DNA of 64,000 nt from Linum tenue (taxonomy: Eukaryota > Streptophyta > Magnoliopsida > Malpighiales > Linaceae): positions 89,212,547 through 89,276,546 of the forward strand of contig CAMGYJ010000005.1 of assembly GCA_946122785.1 (NCBI GenBank), written 5' to 3'. Under the pieces are notes generated by a model. It was not told the origin of the DNA, did not search any database, and saw nothing but the letters and a program-made list of their open reading frames with translations. Each line of letters begins with the position of its first letter. Position 1 is the stretch's first letter. The position numbers and the translations under genes are program-made. This document shows positions 20,313 through 32,402 of the stretch, piece after piece.

Positions 20313-22033
20313 TGACTCGCACGAAACTACACCGCGAATTATATCCCGACTAGAGCCCAAGTTTTTAAACTCTAGTCGGGTGCAGTATAAGGCAAGTATT
20401 TAATTGTCAAACCCGGGCAGGTCCATGTACCCCTACTTCAATCGCTTAGGTCGTTATCTAGCAAACGGTTTTTGGGTTTAAATCTAAGAGCTAAGAAAAC
20501 TACAAACTAAACAAGCAAAGAAAGTAAATGGAGGAGAATTCTACTCGAGAGGACTTCACCCGGGTATTGCTCCTCCTAGTCTCATGCTAAGAAGCGACAA
20601 ACAAAGCTCTAGTGTGAAGGACATGTTCATATACCGCGAGGTGGGTGCAACTAGCTAGGGACAAACTCCCTTAGTCGATTAATGAAGAAAATCAACAAAT
20701 ATAAGCTAGGATAACTAGCTCTCCTAACTATTAGGTCAAGGATTGCGATTCATAGCTAGGGAACCTAGACCTCTTCAGCGATCAACCAAGGAGATCCCTA
20801 AGTCTCTTAGTTAGCTAATTGAGAATCGTTGCAACAAGTTAGAAAGCTAACTCACTTAACCTTTCGGCTAAGGGTGACAACGATAGGCTAGGAAACCTAA
20901 CCCTCTCGACTAGCCGACTAAGGATTGCAAACCAAACCCTTGGAACTTAATCCGATCGGTGGAGAGACCAATCCCAGTGGAATCACGACCCTAATATGGT
21001 ACTTGAGATTTTGGTCTTAAATCGACCTAAAGGAGGTTACCCAAGTGGCTAAGAAGTCTAGCTTCCTATTAGACCAAAAGGGGATTTCCACCCTCTATGT
21101 CAATTTTACCCAATATTTAGTTAAAGCTAGCACACTCAATCATTCATGAATAATACCTCAAATATCATATAAAACACTCAATGAACACAATAGGTTCATG
21201 TTCTTACATCCTAACACATAGGGAGACTAAGATTCACAATACCCAAGTGAGTAGGTAAGCTATTCCATAGCTAGAAAAGAGAAAACAACAAAAGGGGAAG
21301 AAAGAATCATGAAGTGATGCCAATCTTTCCTCCTTGTTGCTTGAGACACACTTGAGATGAAGAAATATTCAATCCTATAGCTAGGAACAAGCCCAAAACT
21401 CCTTCTCCCTCCTTTGATTTGCACTTTCCCACTCTAGAAGAAACCTTAACCTCTCACTAGAATCCTCTTTATTCTGAAAAATGAAAACCTAACCTAAAAA
21501 TGAAGCTCCCTCTTCTTCCTTTAAGCTCTCCCTTTATACTAAGATCGAGCTAAGTTCACGGCCGTGAACACATAAACGCGTCCGTGAACTTAGTGTTGTC
21601 TCCAAAATGCACCTCTTCACTCTCCAGGGTTCACGGTTTGCACTCAAAGTTCACGGTCTTAGAGACCGTGAACTGCCTGGTCGTTAGTAACCTCTGAAAC
21701 CTCGCTGGATGCCTCGTAGTTCATGGTTTGTGGATCCAGTTCATGGCCTTAGAGGCCATGAACTCCAATGCCAGGCCGTGAACTACAGCTGATTTTTGGA
21801 CGCCTGCGCTTCACTGCCACGGGGCAATTGTGACTTTGGACTTTTCTTCAGTTTTTTGCGCTTTTTGACCTCCAATCGTCCCAAAACTTGTCCTCGGACC
21901 TTCCACATGTGCTAGGACTTGAAATGTATCAAAACAAGCACAATCTAGCGTGAAATATGTCGAGGGACAATGAATTGCAAAGCCAAACTATCAAGAAATG
22001 AGGGGTAAAATGTGTACATTTGGACCTGAATCA
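20313..22033 (-). mobile_element. Solo LTR nested in E1 (minus strand)
   Basis: A 1721-bp LTR of the same Athila-type family, TGACTCGCAC...CCTGAATCA in window orientation. It is flanked by the perfect 5-bp duplication ACTCG (20308-20312 and 22034-22038). E4 has the uninterrupted site at 59930-59950 (GTCTTGACTCGATTACTTG), which confirms the insertion. Its U3 carries the perfect 16-bp palindrome GTTCACGGCCGTGAAC at 21554-21569. The internal region has been lost, presumably by LTR-LTR recombination. Confidence 0.95.
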
Positions 22034-23528
22034 ACTCGATTACTTGTTGATTACAATTGCCATGCATTGTGTTTTGTGAATTGGAATAGATGATTGGGTG
22101 ACTAGGTAGCCATGTGGGTTTTGAGCCGATTGTTTTCTTCTTGTGTGCTTAGATCCCTCTTACCATGGCGAGTAACATCACAGTTGTCACTAGTGAGTAT
22201 GATGGAGGCATAGGATTAGTCCACGCCCAAATGTTGATTGTCCCTAAATGTTTATCCCCTAGTCAACCCCTTTGAGCCTTATGACTTTGGGGGTCGTTCT
22301 CTTGTAGAAGCTTATTGCCTGTGAGCTTAATGGTGTTTGATAGAACGACTCCCATCCTTTCTTCGTGTCTATACGTGAGTCGTCCTTGTGTCCTGGAGCT
22401 CTCGCTTTTGAGTTCCATTGAGATTCTACATAGGAGGATTTTGTGAGGTTCTTGCTAGGAATGAAAGAGAAAAGAGTAGTGTTGAAGTAAGTTCTTAAAA
22501 GAGAGGATTGGTTGTTAAATGTAACATGGCAAGTGTTTTACTCTCTAGTAGCCCCCTCAAAATAAAAGAAAATAAAAGAGAAAAAAAGAAAGAAAAGGAA
22601 AGTGGAAAGAAAAAGAATCGAAAAATAGGTAATAAAATGGGAAAAAGAAAGTAGAGAGTTCCACAAAAATCAAAAGTGTATGCTCTATGAAGGGTTTCTT
22701 GGCACTCAAACCATTGAAGAACCCACATTGTTGTTGAACTCCTTCACTACTATGTTTTAAATGTGATAGCAAGAATAGACCGAGGAAGTGTACTTGAATA
22801 TAGTTCATGATGGGTGATAATTTGGAAGGGAGAAGTTAGGTTTTTGGCCAATGCAAGTGGCCATGGTTTGTAGGGAAGGTTCTTAGTCGAAACCATAGAA
22901 CCTTCGGGTTTAGGGTGAAGATGTAGCACCTCATGTTGAATTTGCCACCACCCAAAATGCCTTTTCCCCCTGTCCAAGATGATTGCCAGTCATTTGAACC
23001 CGTGTCTAAAACCTCCGGACAAGATAGTGATGACAACCGTCCCGTTAACTCTAGCATTTAGATGTTGCCGCCATGGTGTTGAGACGATAGGGCCAAGTGT
23101 TGATGATTGTGCACATTCATTGCACCAAAATGGTCCTGACCCCACTGGTCAAGAGAGTGAGTGATTCATTCTTGTTTTGCATGTCATATCATACCCCGGT
23201 GAGGACCTTTGTTGCCCATTCGTTTGTTCATTGGACTTGAACTCTATGCATGGTTAGTTGTGATTGATGAGTGATCTTGTTGAGACTTGCATTGATTCAT
23301 GAAAAAGGTGAGAACTTTTCGTTTGCCCGTTTTTGGTGACCTCGAATGTCATTTGTGGTGGATGTCGAGATTGCTTGCAACAGTTCATGTGTTAATTTCC
23401 AATAGCCATTAAGATTGATTTCCCCCTTTGCGCCCTTTGATTTGTCATCAAAGTATTTTTTAGGTTGAGATATTCCCTTGTATGAAATGATTTGCTTGGG
23501 GACAAGCAAACTTCTAAGTGTGTGGGAG
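22034..23528 (+). other. E1 post-env non-coding region, part 2, and polypurine tract
   Basis: Non-coding DNA matching E4 59940-61409. It includes a purine-rich A/G tract (22557-22665) and ends in the polypurine tract CTAAGTGTGTGGGAG (23514-23528) against the 3' LTR. Open frames here are short and not conserved between copies. Confidence 0.7.
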
Positions 23529-24976
23529 TGATTCGAGCCTAATTGTACACTTTTTCTCCCCGTTTCTCTTTGGCGTTTGTGGCATTTAAGCTCGAAAAAG
23601 GGTAGTTTTATGCTAGGTTTGTTGCTTTTCAATATGTTTCAGAGTCTAACAGGTGAAACCAACCCCGGAGTCGAAAGTTGGAAGAAAAGGCGCAATGAAT
23701 GGACAAAGAGGAGGATCCAGTCGTAGTTCACGGTTAGAGCTGCGAGTTCACGGTCACCAGGACCGTCAACTGGAACCACGAACCGCGAAGCGAAGGGCGT
23801 CCAGAGAGGTTTCAGAGGTTACTGACACCCAGCCATTTCATGGTCTTAAGACCGTGAACTGAAGCCATGGACCGTGAACTTATCAAATGAAGTGGTGCAT
23901 TTTGGGTTGCGTTCACGGTCCCGACTTGATGTTCATGGGCGTGAACTGAGATCGTGAACTGGGCGTGATCTGTGTATAAATGAAGAGATGAAAGGAGGAA
24001 TAAGAGAGCCCAAAGTGAGAGAAACCTTCTTCTTCTTGAAACCCTAGAGAGAGAAAGTCACGAAGCAAGAGGGAGAAGAGGCTAGGGTTTGCTCCAAGTG
24101 ATGATTTGGGAAGTGCCTCTTCAAGAGAGGATCTCTACAAGCACCAGGAGAGTTGCAGGCATCACAATGATGGTTTCTTCCTTTTTCCTTTGTGTTCTTG
24201 CTTTGTCTAGCATGGAGTAGTCTCCCTTTTCACTTCGGTGTTGTAGAACTCTAACTTCTACCATGTAGTTGAATGTGTGGATTGAATGATTGTGTGTGGG
24301 TGGTGTTTAATTTAAGATTTGAGGTATTTTTCATGGTGATTGTGCATTGTGTGTGCTTGGCAATCTATTGTGCTATTCTATCTAGTTTAGAGAGAAACCT
24401 CCTTATCTTAAGAGGCTCAAATTGAACTGGGTTTTTTTAGGCATTCCATGCCTCCTATCTAGGTTAATGAAGGGCAAACCTCTAAACTTGGATTAGACAT
24501 CTAGGTTAATTGTGATTATTCCGTCTAAACCTTGGTTTGAGGGAGAAGGTAAGTCAACCCTCAATTGCTTGGGCCAAGAGGGCTACAATTGTAGCCTATA
24601 ATGTTTCCTTGGCCTGGCAATTTAGATGATGGTTTCTAACCATATTTGCACCTCCTACGATTTGCAATTGCCTTGTCACACACCGATTCATTGGATTCCA
24701 CGGTTCATGGTAGTTAGTTAAGGGGGAAGCAACTTCCAAGTGAAGCTTCTCACCAAGAGTTTCAACCCTTTTTACTTTTCACATCTTGCTTTTTAATAGT
24801 AGATTGTAGTTATTTTCACAAACAACATTCCGCTAGATAATGTTTCATACAATTGAAGTAGTGGTACATGGGTCGGCTCGGGTTGATATTTAAACATCCT
24901 TGCCCTATATTGCACCCATTTAAGATTTGTACTTAGGCCTTAGGTGGGATTTTAGTGTGATGTTCGGGTTGAGTCA
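23529..24976 (+). repeat. E1 3' LTR
   Basis: 1448 bp, from TGATTCGAGCCTAATTGTAC to GGGTTGAGTCA. TATAAAT is at 23975-23981, preceded by the dyad cluster at 23715-23970. It pairs with 13128-14513; the differences seen by eye are scattered substitutions and small indels. Confidence 0.92.
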
Positions 24977-26146
24977 TTTCCAAAAACGTTGGAAGTGAAC
25001 TGGAGCATGATCTGATAACGTGAACAGTTCACATTTTAGTGGTTTAATTTGTGTTAGATCATTAAAAACGGATAGAGAACCGGTATTTTATAAATAATAG
25101 TATCATAAGTAGAAGATACATAAAAAAGTAGTAATTTAACAATTTTATAACTAAAATGACATTTACTTTGCATGTACCATTTAGTAATTTGACATTATAT
25201 ATATGGCCATTTCATTTACTTGTTGAATTTGAAAATGGGAGTTTTGAGTTTTGCCTTTGGATTTATGATGGATTTGTTGCATTGTGAATTTGGAAGAGTA
25301 CAATATTTGTTTATTTAACTTTTATCATGGACCCCATGGATTTGTGTTCCTTAGCAAACAATGGATTTGTTCCAAGTCCTTAATGTTTGGGGTTTGGGTG
25401 TCAAATCCATCTTCAAAATCCCACAAGCAAACGATACCTAAAAAAACCCTACCTCCACCCACCTTCTTTAGGCGCCGACCTCTCCCATCCTCTTCTCTTC
25501 CTTTCCTCAATCCTTCCTTTGCTCCTCTCCTCTTATGATAAAAAGACACAACAAAGTCAAAATAAAAAATTGTCAGCGCCGCAATAGCTGAATTCTCACC
25601 GCGCCAAAGTTTTAGTGTGCCCGATTTAATTATTGAAGAGGAGGAAGAAGAATAGACGCAAAGGATTCTCACAACATTTTCGCGCTCGATTCCTCATTTC
25701 CGTTCAACGGTGCCTTCGAAGCCGCTAGCTAGGCCTTGTCCTCCCCCCTACATTCTTGTACCTTTAAGAGAAAGAAACACAGACAAAGGAGGGCAACGAG
25801 CTTCCTCGTTTGCCTTCGTTGGTTCGCTGGCCTGAGGAGGTGAGGATGAAGAAGCTCGTGAAAGCGGCAGCACACAGGAGAGCGATGAGCTTCAACCCAC
25901 CAATTTTAAGTTTCAATTATTTGTTTTTTTTTAACATCAGACGGTGAGGCTTCAAAAATGTCAAGCGGTTTGAGAAGCTCGAACGGTTAACCATTTCGGC
26001 CACTTGTCGACCGACCTTTCCAATTGCCGCGGCTATTTAGATATTCCGACCCGGACAAGTGCCCGAGTAACAATTTTATCGGTCTGACCGGCCGGTTTGG
26101 GTCGGCTTTAATAACACAGGTTTTTGGTTTCCATTTTTGAAATCAG
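24977..26146. other. Unassigned DNA between E1 and the next element
   Basis: About 1.2 kb without a recognisable gene. Around 25300-25440 there is low-complexity ATGGATTTG/CAAATCCA sequence typical of decayed MITEs. From 25440 to 25880 it becomes CT- and GC-rich, like a plant gene leader. From 25950 to 26110 short GGCCGG/CCGGTT stretches look like remains of a hAT end. Nothing is assigned. Confidence 0.4.
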
Positions 26147-26156
26147 GGAAAAGGGT

Positions 26157-26870
26157 GGGTAATTAGCATAAATGGTAACAAACCTTTGCACTTAGTACAA
26201 AATGGTCACAAACCTTCAATTTGTAACAGTACGGTAACAAAACTTTGAAATTGTATAAAATGGTCACCGCTATTTAATTTATGACTGGTTTGTTTTAAGT
26301 GCAAAGGTTTGTTACCGAATCGTTACAAATTAAATGTTTGTCATGTTTTGAGGTCGGGTAGTTTGTTCGTTAAGTATATGACACTAACCACTTGAACGAC
26401 ATATAAGATGTCAGGTCATGTGTTCATCAACATATTTGCTTTGCCGAATAAGAATGCCCTCAGTTGACCTTTCAATTTCGATACCAAGAAAGTAAGAAAG
26501 TAGACATAGTTTTTTCAATTAAAAAGCAGTCTGGAACCCGTTTGTGAGCCATTGAATTCTCTCATTGTCATCCTAAACAACATAATATCATTCACATACA
26601 TTAACAAAACCACCATACAACTAGAGTGAATTGTAACGGTGATTGAGCGTTCAAACTTTTGAAATTAATTTGTACAAAACGGTCACCAAAAGTCTAATTT
26701 GCAACGACACGGTAACAAAAGTTTGAACTGGTATGAAATGGTCACACTGTTTAATTTGTGACCATTTTGTTCTAAGTAAAAAAGTTTTGTTATCAAATGG
26801 TTACAAATTAAAGGTTTGTGACTGTTTTGTACTAAGTGCAAAGGTTTGTGACCATTTATGCTAATTACCC
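26157..26870. mobile_element. Mutator-like element with long inverted repeats, 714 bp
   Basis: Both ends read GGGTAATTAGCATAAATGGT inward. The arms, about 180-240 bp long, repeat ACAAAATGGTCACAAACC-like units. A perfect 10-bp target duplication GGAAAAGGGT (26147-26156 and 26871-26880) places it with Mutator-like elements. The middle is not arm sequence but a copia fragment. No transposase is present. Confidence 0.9.
26417..26616 (-). pseudogene. Captured Ty1/copia reverse-transcriptase fragment
   Basis: Reading from 26616 on the minus strand gives MVVLLMYVNDIMLF, the copia polymerase motif region with YVND where active copies have YVDD. A stop and a shift follow, then YFLGIEIERSTEGILIRQSK and YVDEHM, the usual copia sequence downstream of the active site. 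The fragment fills the centre of the 26157-26870 element, so it was probably captured by or inserted into that element. It is non-functional. Confidence 0.85.
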
Positions 26871-26880
26871 GGAAAAGGGT

Positions 26881-27224
26881 GAATTGCATGTTTGGTCACC
26901 CAGATTAATGATTTGTTTTACATGTTTTATTCGATTTTTTTCTTATTCATCACCACTTTAAATCATTGTTTCATCATCAATCTCTAAACGTTCAATTCCG
27001 TTAATTTCTTCCTAGATAGCAGTTAGTGGTGATGTTTGATTATTAAGTGTCTGACGTGTAAATTAAAAATTAATAAAAAGTACAATTAATTATTTTAAAT
27101 GTCCACATCATCACTCCTCTACCCCCATCTCTCTTTCCCATCCATCTCCTTTCTCCCGAAAAACATACAACCACTACCAACGTCTTCTCCCTGTCCTTGA
27201 TTGCATCCCTCTCTCTTCATCCCT
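26881..27224. other. Intergenic, no gene seen
   Basis: AT-rich then CT-rich DNA between two Mutator-like elements. The part near 27110-27230 is CT-rich like a 5' leader, but no start or frame can be supported. Confidence 0.4.
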
Positions 27225-27233
27225 CATTTTCCA

Positions 27234-28320
27234 GGAATTTTTATAGAAATAGCACTGTTTAACAAAAAAAATTCCAAAAATCGCACCCAACTCCGAAAAA
27301 TTCCAAAATTAGTACCCTTTCCCAAAAACCGTCACCCGCACTGGTAGGGTGCGGTTTTGCAGACCGCACCCCCACCATGCGGTTTGGTTGTAGACCGCAC
27401 CCCCACCATGCGGTCTGTTTTTTTTTTTTTGAAAAATCCTAACCTAGGTGGAAACTTCAAATGAACGTATCTTTGTGTTCACGTATCCGATCCTCGCGAT
27501 TTTATTTTTGATTCCGCATAACCTTTTGAGATCTTGCAAGCCGAACGTGGTGTGGTCCCGCCTTCGTCCCAAAAAATGTCGTTTGCTACCCCGAACGAGC
27601 TTTTTTCCGATTTCGTCAAACTTTTGACAACCATAACTTTGTTCTCCAAAATCCAAACGACATGAATTTCTTTTTATTTCGCATAAAATTTTGAGGAATA
27701 CTACTTTTATCATAGACATAGTTTCGAAATGTACTTGGATTGCTGAAATCATAGACATTACTTTGGGAATAGCTTACCTTCCCTTTTCAGCAATCCACGT
27801 ACATTTCGAAATTATGTCTATGATAAAAGTTGTATTCCTTAAAAATTTATGCAAATAAAAAAAAATTCATGCTGTTTGGATTTTGGAGCACAAAGTTATG
27901 GTTGTCCAAAGTTTGACGAAATCGGAAAAAAGCTCGTTCAGGGTAGCAAACGATATTTTTTCGGGACGAATGCGGGACCAAACCACCTTCAACAGTCTTC
28001 GGCTTGCAAGATCTCCAAAAGTTATGCGGAATAAAAAAAATTGCGACGATCGGATACCCGAACACAAAAATACGTTCGTTTGAAGTTTCCACCTAGATTA
28101 GGATTTTTCAAAAAAAAAAAAAAAACCGCATGGTGGGGGTGCGATCTGCAACCAAACCGCATGGTGGGGGTGCGGTTTGCAAAACCGCTCCCTACCAGTG
28201 CGGTTTTCATCGAAAAACGCGCCCCCGGGTGGCGGTTTTCGCCTAAACTACTGGTACGGGTGGCGGTTTTTGGGAAATGGTGCTATTTTTGGAGTTGAGT
28301 GCTATTTCTGGAAAAATCCC
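27234..28320. mobile_element. Foldback Mutator-like element MF2, 1087 bp
   Basis: A nearly complete palindrome: two arms of over 500 bp meet near 27770. The ends GGAATTTTTATAGAAATAGC and (inward) GGGATTTTTCCAGAAATAGC are flanked by the perfect 9-bp duplication CATTTTCCA (27225-27233 and 28321-28329). Sub-terminal parts repeat ACCGCACCCCCACCATGCGG. The inner arm matches the 12166-13097 element (GCTACCCCGAACGAGC, CGATTTCGTCAAACTTT). No transposase; overlapping frames on both strands reflect the palindrome. Confidence 0.9.
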
Positions 28321-28329
28321 CATTTTCCA

Positions 28330-28990
28330 CTGAAAAGAATTATCGACCCAAAAATCAATTTGCAATGAAAGGAAATCAACTCCTTGTAATCCTTTAGGTT
28401 TCAGCCATTTTCTAACTTCTATAGATAAAATTCCTAAACTAAAGCTAAACCTCCACAAATTAGATTGCCCCAGAAATGAAGCCCACAAAATTCCAATGGC
28501 AGATACTAGAAACAACAGTGAGACCTGTTAATGATGTTGTGTTCCTACCCTGCTATTCTGACTGCGGTGGCGATCATTTAATCTGCGAGATCTGAAAAAA
28601 CAAAAGCCAAAGGAAGATGTGTAGAGAGAGATAGTCGCCATGTAGTGGTAGATCAACTGTCGCACTACGTTATTGCCCTTCCATTCCAAATGCAGTTGCA
28701 GACATACAACTTCAAGAGCTGGGAAATCAAAAGCCAATTGAGGAAGGGTAGAAAGTGATGGTTTCTATCTAAAGAAATATCAATTACCACACCTTGCTCC
28801 TCATCGTATTTCGCTTGACCTAGGAATCGTTCTAGCCATTTCATTTTTGGGTTGGTGATTATTTTCATTGAAAAAGGAGGGATAGATTAGAGAGAAAAGA
28901 GGCTTACAAGGATAGGGAGAATACGACCTTTGATTCGGCCTTAACTATACACATTTGCACCACTTTTACTTGATTGTTTGACTAGTGATT
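28330..28990. other. Unassigned DNA before E2
   Basis: About 660 bp with no recognisable gene. A 67-codon minus-strand frame (28868-28665, with KMKWLERFLGQAKYDEEQG) is the best candidate for a coding scrap but matches no family I know. Confidence 0.35.
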
Positions 28991-30348
28991 AGACTCATCC
29001 CCAATATTACAATAAAAACCCTAATTAAGGCCCAAATATAAACCTTAATCGGGTGCAATATAGGAAAAGTATGTTTTAGAAGTCATACATGGATTGGTCC
29101 ATGTACCCCTACTTCGATTGTTTAAACTACTATTTATAACTAAAACAATTAGAAAAGTAAATGGTTTGAACAATAATTGAGAAGGCTTCACCCGGGTGTT
29201 GCTCCCCCTAGCTAACAATCGTGATTTGTCGGATCGAATGCGAATGTTTGGTAAAGCCGGTTGTAAACCATAGGGGAAGTGCAACAAGTGAACAATCGTC
29301 ACTCTCTCGGTGTCTAGGCCAAGGGATATCAAATCAAGCAACCAAGGTAGCTCTCTTGGCCAAATCGACTAAGGGTTGCCTACTTTACCCTCGACTATAG
29401 TTCGAACGGCCAAATTAAAACCTACCAAAGGGGCTAATATGTATTAAGAGGTTTTTCCTAATTCAAACTAGGTAGGTGACACAACTTGCCAAGTAATTCC
29501 AGCTTTTAAAACAAACCAATCTTCATGAAAATGGCATAAGAATTGGAAATGCAAGAACACATACAATCTTCATGAAAATATCTCATTACTTGTATTAAAA
29601 AAACCCACATATAAGTCATTCAATCCATACAAACATTCACATAATTGTAGCTAGGGTTTAGAAATACCCAAGTGAAAGAAAAGTCTACTCCATGCTAAGC
29701 AGAGGGAATACACAAGGTAGAAGAGAGAAAATCATCTTGGAAATGTTTGTCTTCTTCCTGGTGGTGTGGATATCAACCTTGAAGAAAGAAATTCCAAAAA
29801 CCTAGCTCTTGGATGAAACCCTAACTTCTCTTCTCCTCTTCTTCGTCACTTTTCTCACTTTAGAAATCTGAAAATGAAGTCTCTCTCACTAGGTTCCTCC
29901 CCCTTTTCTCTTTTAACTCAGCCCCCTTTATATACCCAGATCGACGACATTTCACGACCGTGAACATATGGTCAGGACCGTGATGTCGAGCAAAAGCGCG
30001 CCATTTCATTAAGGTGCTTCACGGTCAAGTGACCGTGAACTGGTTTATGCCCGCGAGATGGACAAAACCCTTATGGACTCCTCGCTCTTCGCGGTCTATG
30101 CCTCCTCTTCACGATCTGGATGACCGTGAACCTCTGGCCTCCATCGTGAACTGCTCTTGTTGCTCCCTTTTGACCGATTTCCGCCCCTTTTTTCCCAACT
30201 TTTGTTCTATGGGTTGATTTCACCTGCTAGGATTTGAAACATACTGAAAACAACCACAACCTAGGGTAAAACCAAACCTCACGGAGTAAAAGTACCTCAA
30301 ACATCTAAGGATAAAGGGGGTAAAAAGTGTACAAATAGACCTAAATTA
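28991..30348 (-). repeat. E2 left (3') LTR
   Basis: About 1358 bp. Both ends have lost the TG/CA rule through single changes (AGACTCATCC at the left, CTAAATTA at the right). It is followed by the minus-strand polypurine tract CTCCCCCACTCTTAGAC. Its U3 (29935-30150) reads CACGACCGTGAACATATGG, closer to the E3 LTR than to the E2 right LTR. Confidence 0.8.
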
Positions 30349-32402
30349 CTCCCCCACTCTTAGACATTTGTTTGTCCCAAGCAAACCAATTACGTTCAAG
30401 GTAAAAGCTTAACCTAAAAAGGTAACTCGGGGACATATCAAAGGGCTCAAAGCGGATGAATTTCAATGGATATTGGGCCTCAACACATGAACTGTTACAA
30501 GCAATACTGACATCCACCATAAACAACCTTCGAATGCATTAAGAATGTGCAAACGAAAAGTTCGCACCTTGTTCACCAATCAATACAAGTATACTCACCA
30601 ACCGGAACTAACCATGCATAGAGTTCAAGTCCATGGAACAAACGAATGGGCGACATAGGTCCTCACCGGGATAGAATATGAACATGCAAAACATGAATGA
30701 ATCACTCACTCTCAACTAGTGGGGTCATGACCATTTGGTGCTTAAGATGTGCACAATCAACACTCAACCCTATCATCACTTCACTACAGCGACAACCTCT
30801 AAATGCTAGAGTTCACGAAATGGTTGTCATCACTAGCTTGTCCGAAGGTCTTAGACACGGGTTCAAATGACTGCAGGGGTCTTGGACATGGGAAAAAGGC
30901 TTATAGGGTGGTATCAACCATAGCATGAGGTTGTACATCTTCACCTAAAAACAACACAAGGTCCTATGGTTTTCATTTAGACCTTTTCCTACAATCAATG
31001 ACCACTAGCAATGGCCAAAAACCACTCTTCCCTTCTCCCAAACCATCGCCAAACACGAACTACATTCAAGCACATTTCCTCGGCTAATCTTGCTATCCAA
31101 ATTTCAATCGTAGTAGTGAATGAGGTAAACACGTAATTAGGTGTTTCAATGGCTTGAGTGTGAAGAAACCCTCTTTAGAGAAAATACATCATTTCTTATG
31201 GAAACTCTCTATCTTTTATTTACCCCATTTATTACCTCTTTTTCGAATCTTTTTTTTTTCTACTTTCCTTTTTTTTTCTCAAGGGGGGGGGGGTATTAGA
31301 GAGCTAAACACATGCTACTTTAACACTTAACAAACAAAGCTCTCTATTAAGAACTTCCTCCAACACTACCTTTCCATTCCTAGCAAGAACCGTGCAAAAT
31401 CCACCAATGTAACCTCAATTGAGTTTGAAAATGAGAAATCCGAGATACAAGGATGACTCACTATGGTTTAGACACGAAGAAAGGATAGATTCGTTCTATC
31501 AATCACCATTAAGTCAAAACGCAACAAGCTCCTAACAAGAGAACAATCCTAAAGTCACACAGCTCAAAGGGGTTGACTAGGGGATATGATGTTTCGGGAC
31601 AATCAACTTTTGGCATGGCCTAATCCTATGCCTCCATCATACTCACTAGTAACAACGGTGAATATTACTCTACTAGCCATGGTAAGAGGGATCTATCACA
31701 CATGAAAAAGACGATCGACACAAAACTCACATGGCTACCTAATCACCCAATCATCTATTCCAATTTCACAAATTTCAATGCATGGCAATTGCAATCAAGG
31801 TGTAATCAAATCAAGACATCCATTCATTTGCACACATATGAGAACAAAACTGTTGAACCAACCTAATGCAATTCTCAATCATCACAATAGGATGCACTCG
31901 ATCACAAGCAATCAATTCAATGTTAATGCCAATAAACACTGGATTCTCCCACCAACTGGCCACTTTGATCAAGCATCACTCACAAAATCACATGTCAATC
32001 ACAATTGATACACCTCCCCCACCCCCACCACCACTTAAGAATGACATTGCCCTGAATGGAGAAAAAATGGTAGGGTGAAAATTTTATCCAACCATTGGCA
32101 AGTGAAAGTTGGACAAGTTCTGGGGTAGGGGATTTGAACTTCCAAGAGAAGAAGTAAACACACAAAACACACGCACATTCTCGCTCGAGACGATATTATT
32201 ACACATAACAATATTCAACATCACGGTTAAATAAAAGAAAAAATCATAATAGTACTTGTTCACAAACTAAAGAAAAGAAAAATAACAAACCTCAGATTTC
32301 AAGTGGAGAAGTGGGACAAAAGAAATCGGCTCTGCAACATGTCTCACTCGCTCGACTTTCTCGCTCTAGTCTTGATCACTCATCAATGTCGGACAAGACT
32401 CC
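30349..32402 (-). other. E2 non-coding 3' internal region
   Basis: Corresponds in reverse to E1 19723-23528 without the solo LTR. It holds the polypurine tract (30349-30365), a T/C-rich tract (31200-31290) that is purine-rich on the element's strand, and a GA-rich block. There is no conserved frame. Confidence 0.65.

Larger units (their letters stand above)
13128..24976 (+). mobile_element. E1: Athila-type LTR retrotransposon lacking pol (+)
   Basis: Bounded by a 5' LTR (13128-14513) and a 3' LTR (23529-24976), both TGAT...GAGTCA. The flanks are ATTCC on the left and TTTCC on the right, a 5-bp target duplication with one mismatch. Order inside: tRNA-Asp PBS, gag-protease (broken), stem-loop, promoter-like dyad module, env-like ORF (broken), long non-coding region and polypurine tract. 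Reverse transcriptase and integrase are absent. A minus-strand solo LTR is nested at 20313-22033. All reading frames carry stops or shifts, so the copy is dead as a coding unit. Confidence 0.88.

Noticed and set aside
27844..28298. Several 60-85 codon frames in the foldback element at 27234
   Set aside because: They appear on both strands in mirrored form because the element is a palindrome.
31200..31290. T/C-rich and G-run tracts as possible poly(A) tails of LINEs
   Set aside because: They recur at the same place in E1, E2, E3 and E4 and belong to the Athila-type internal non-coding region.
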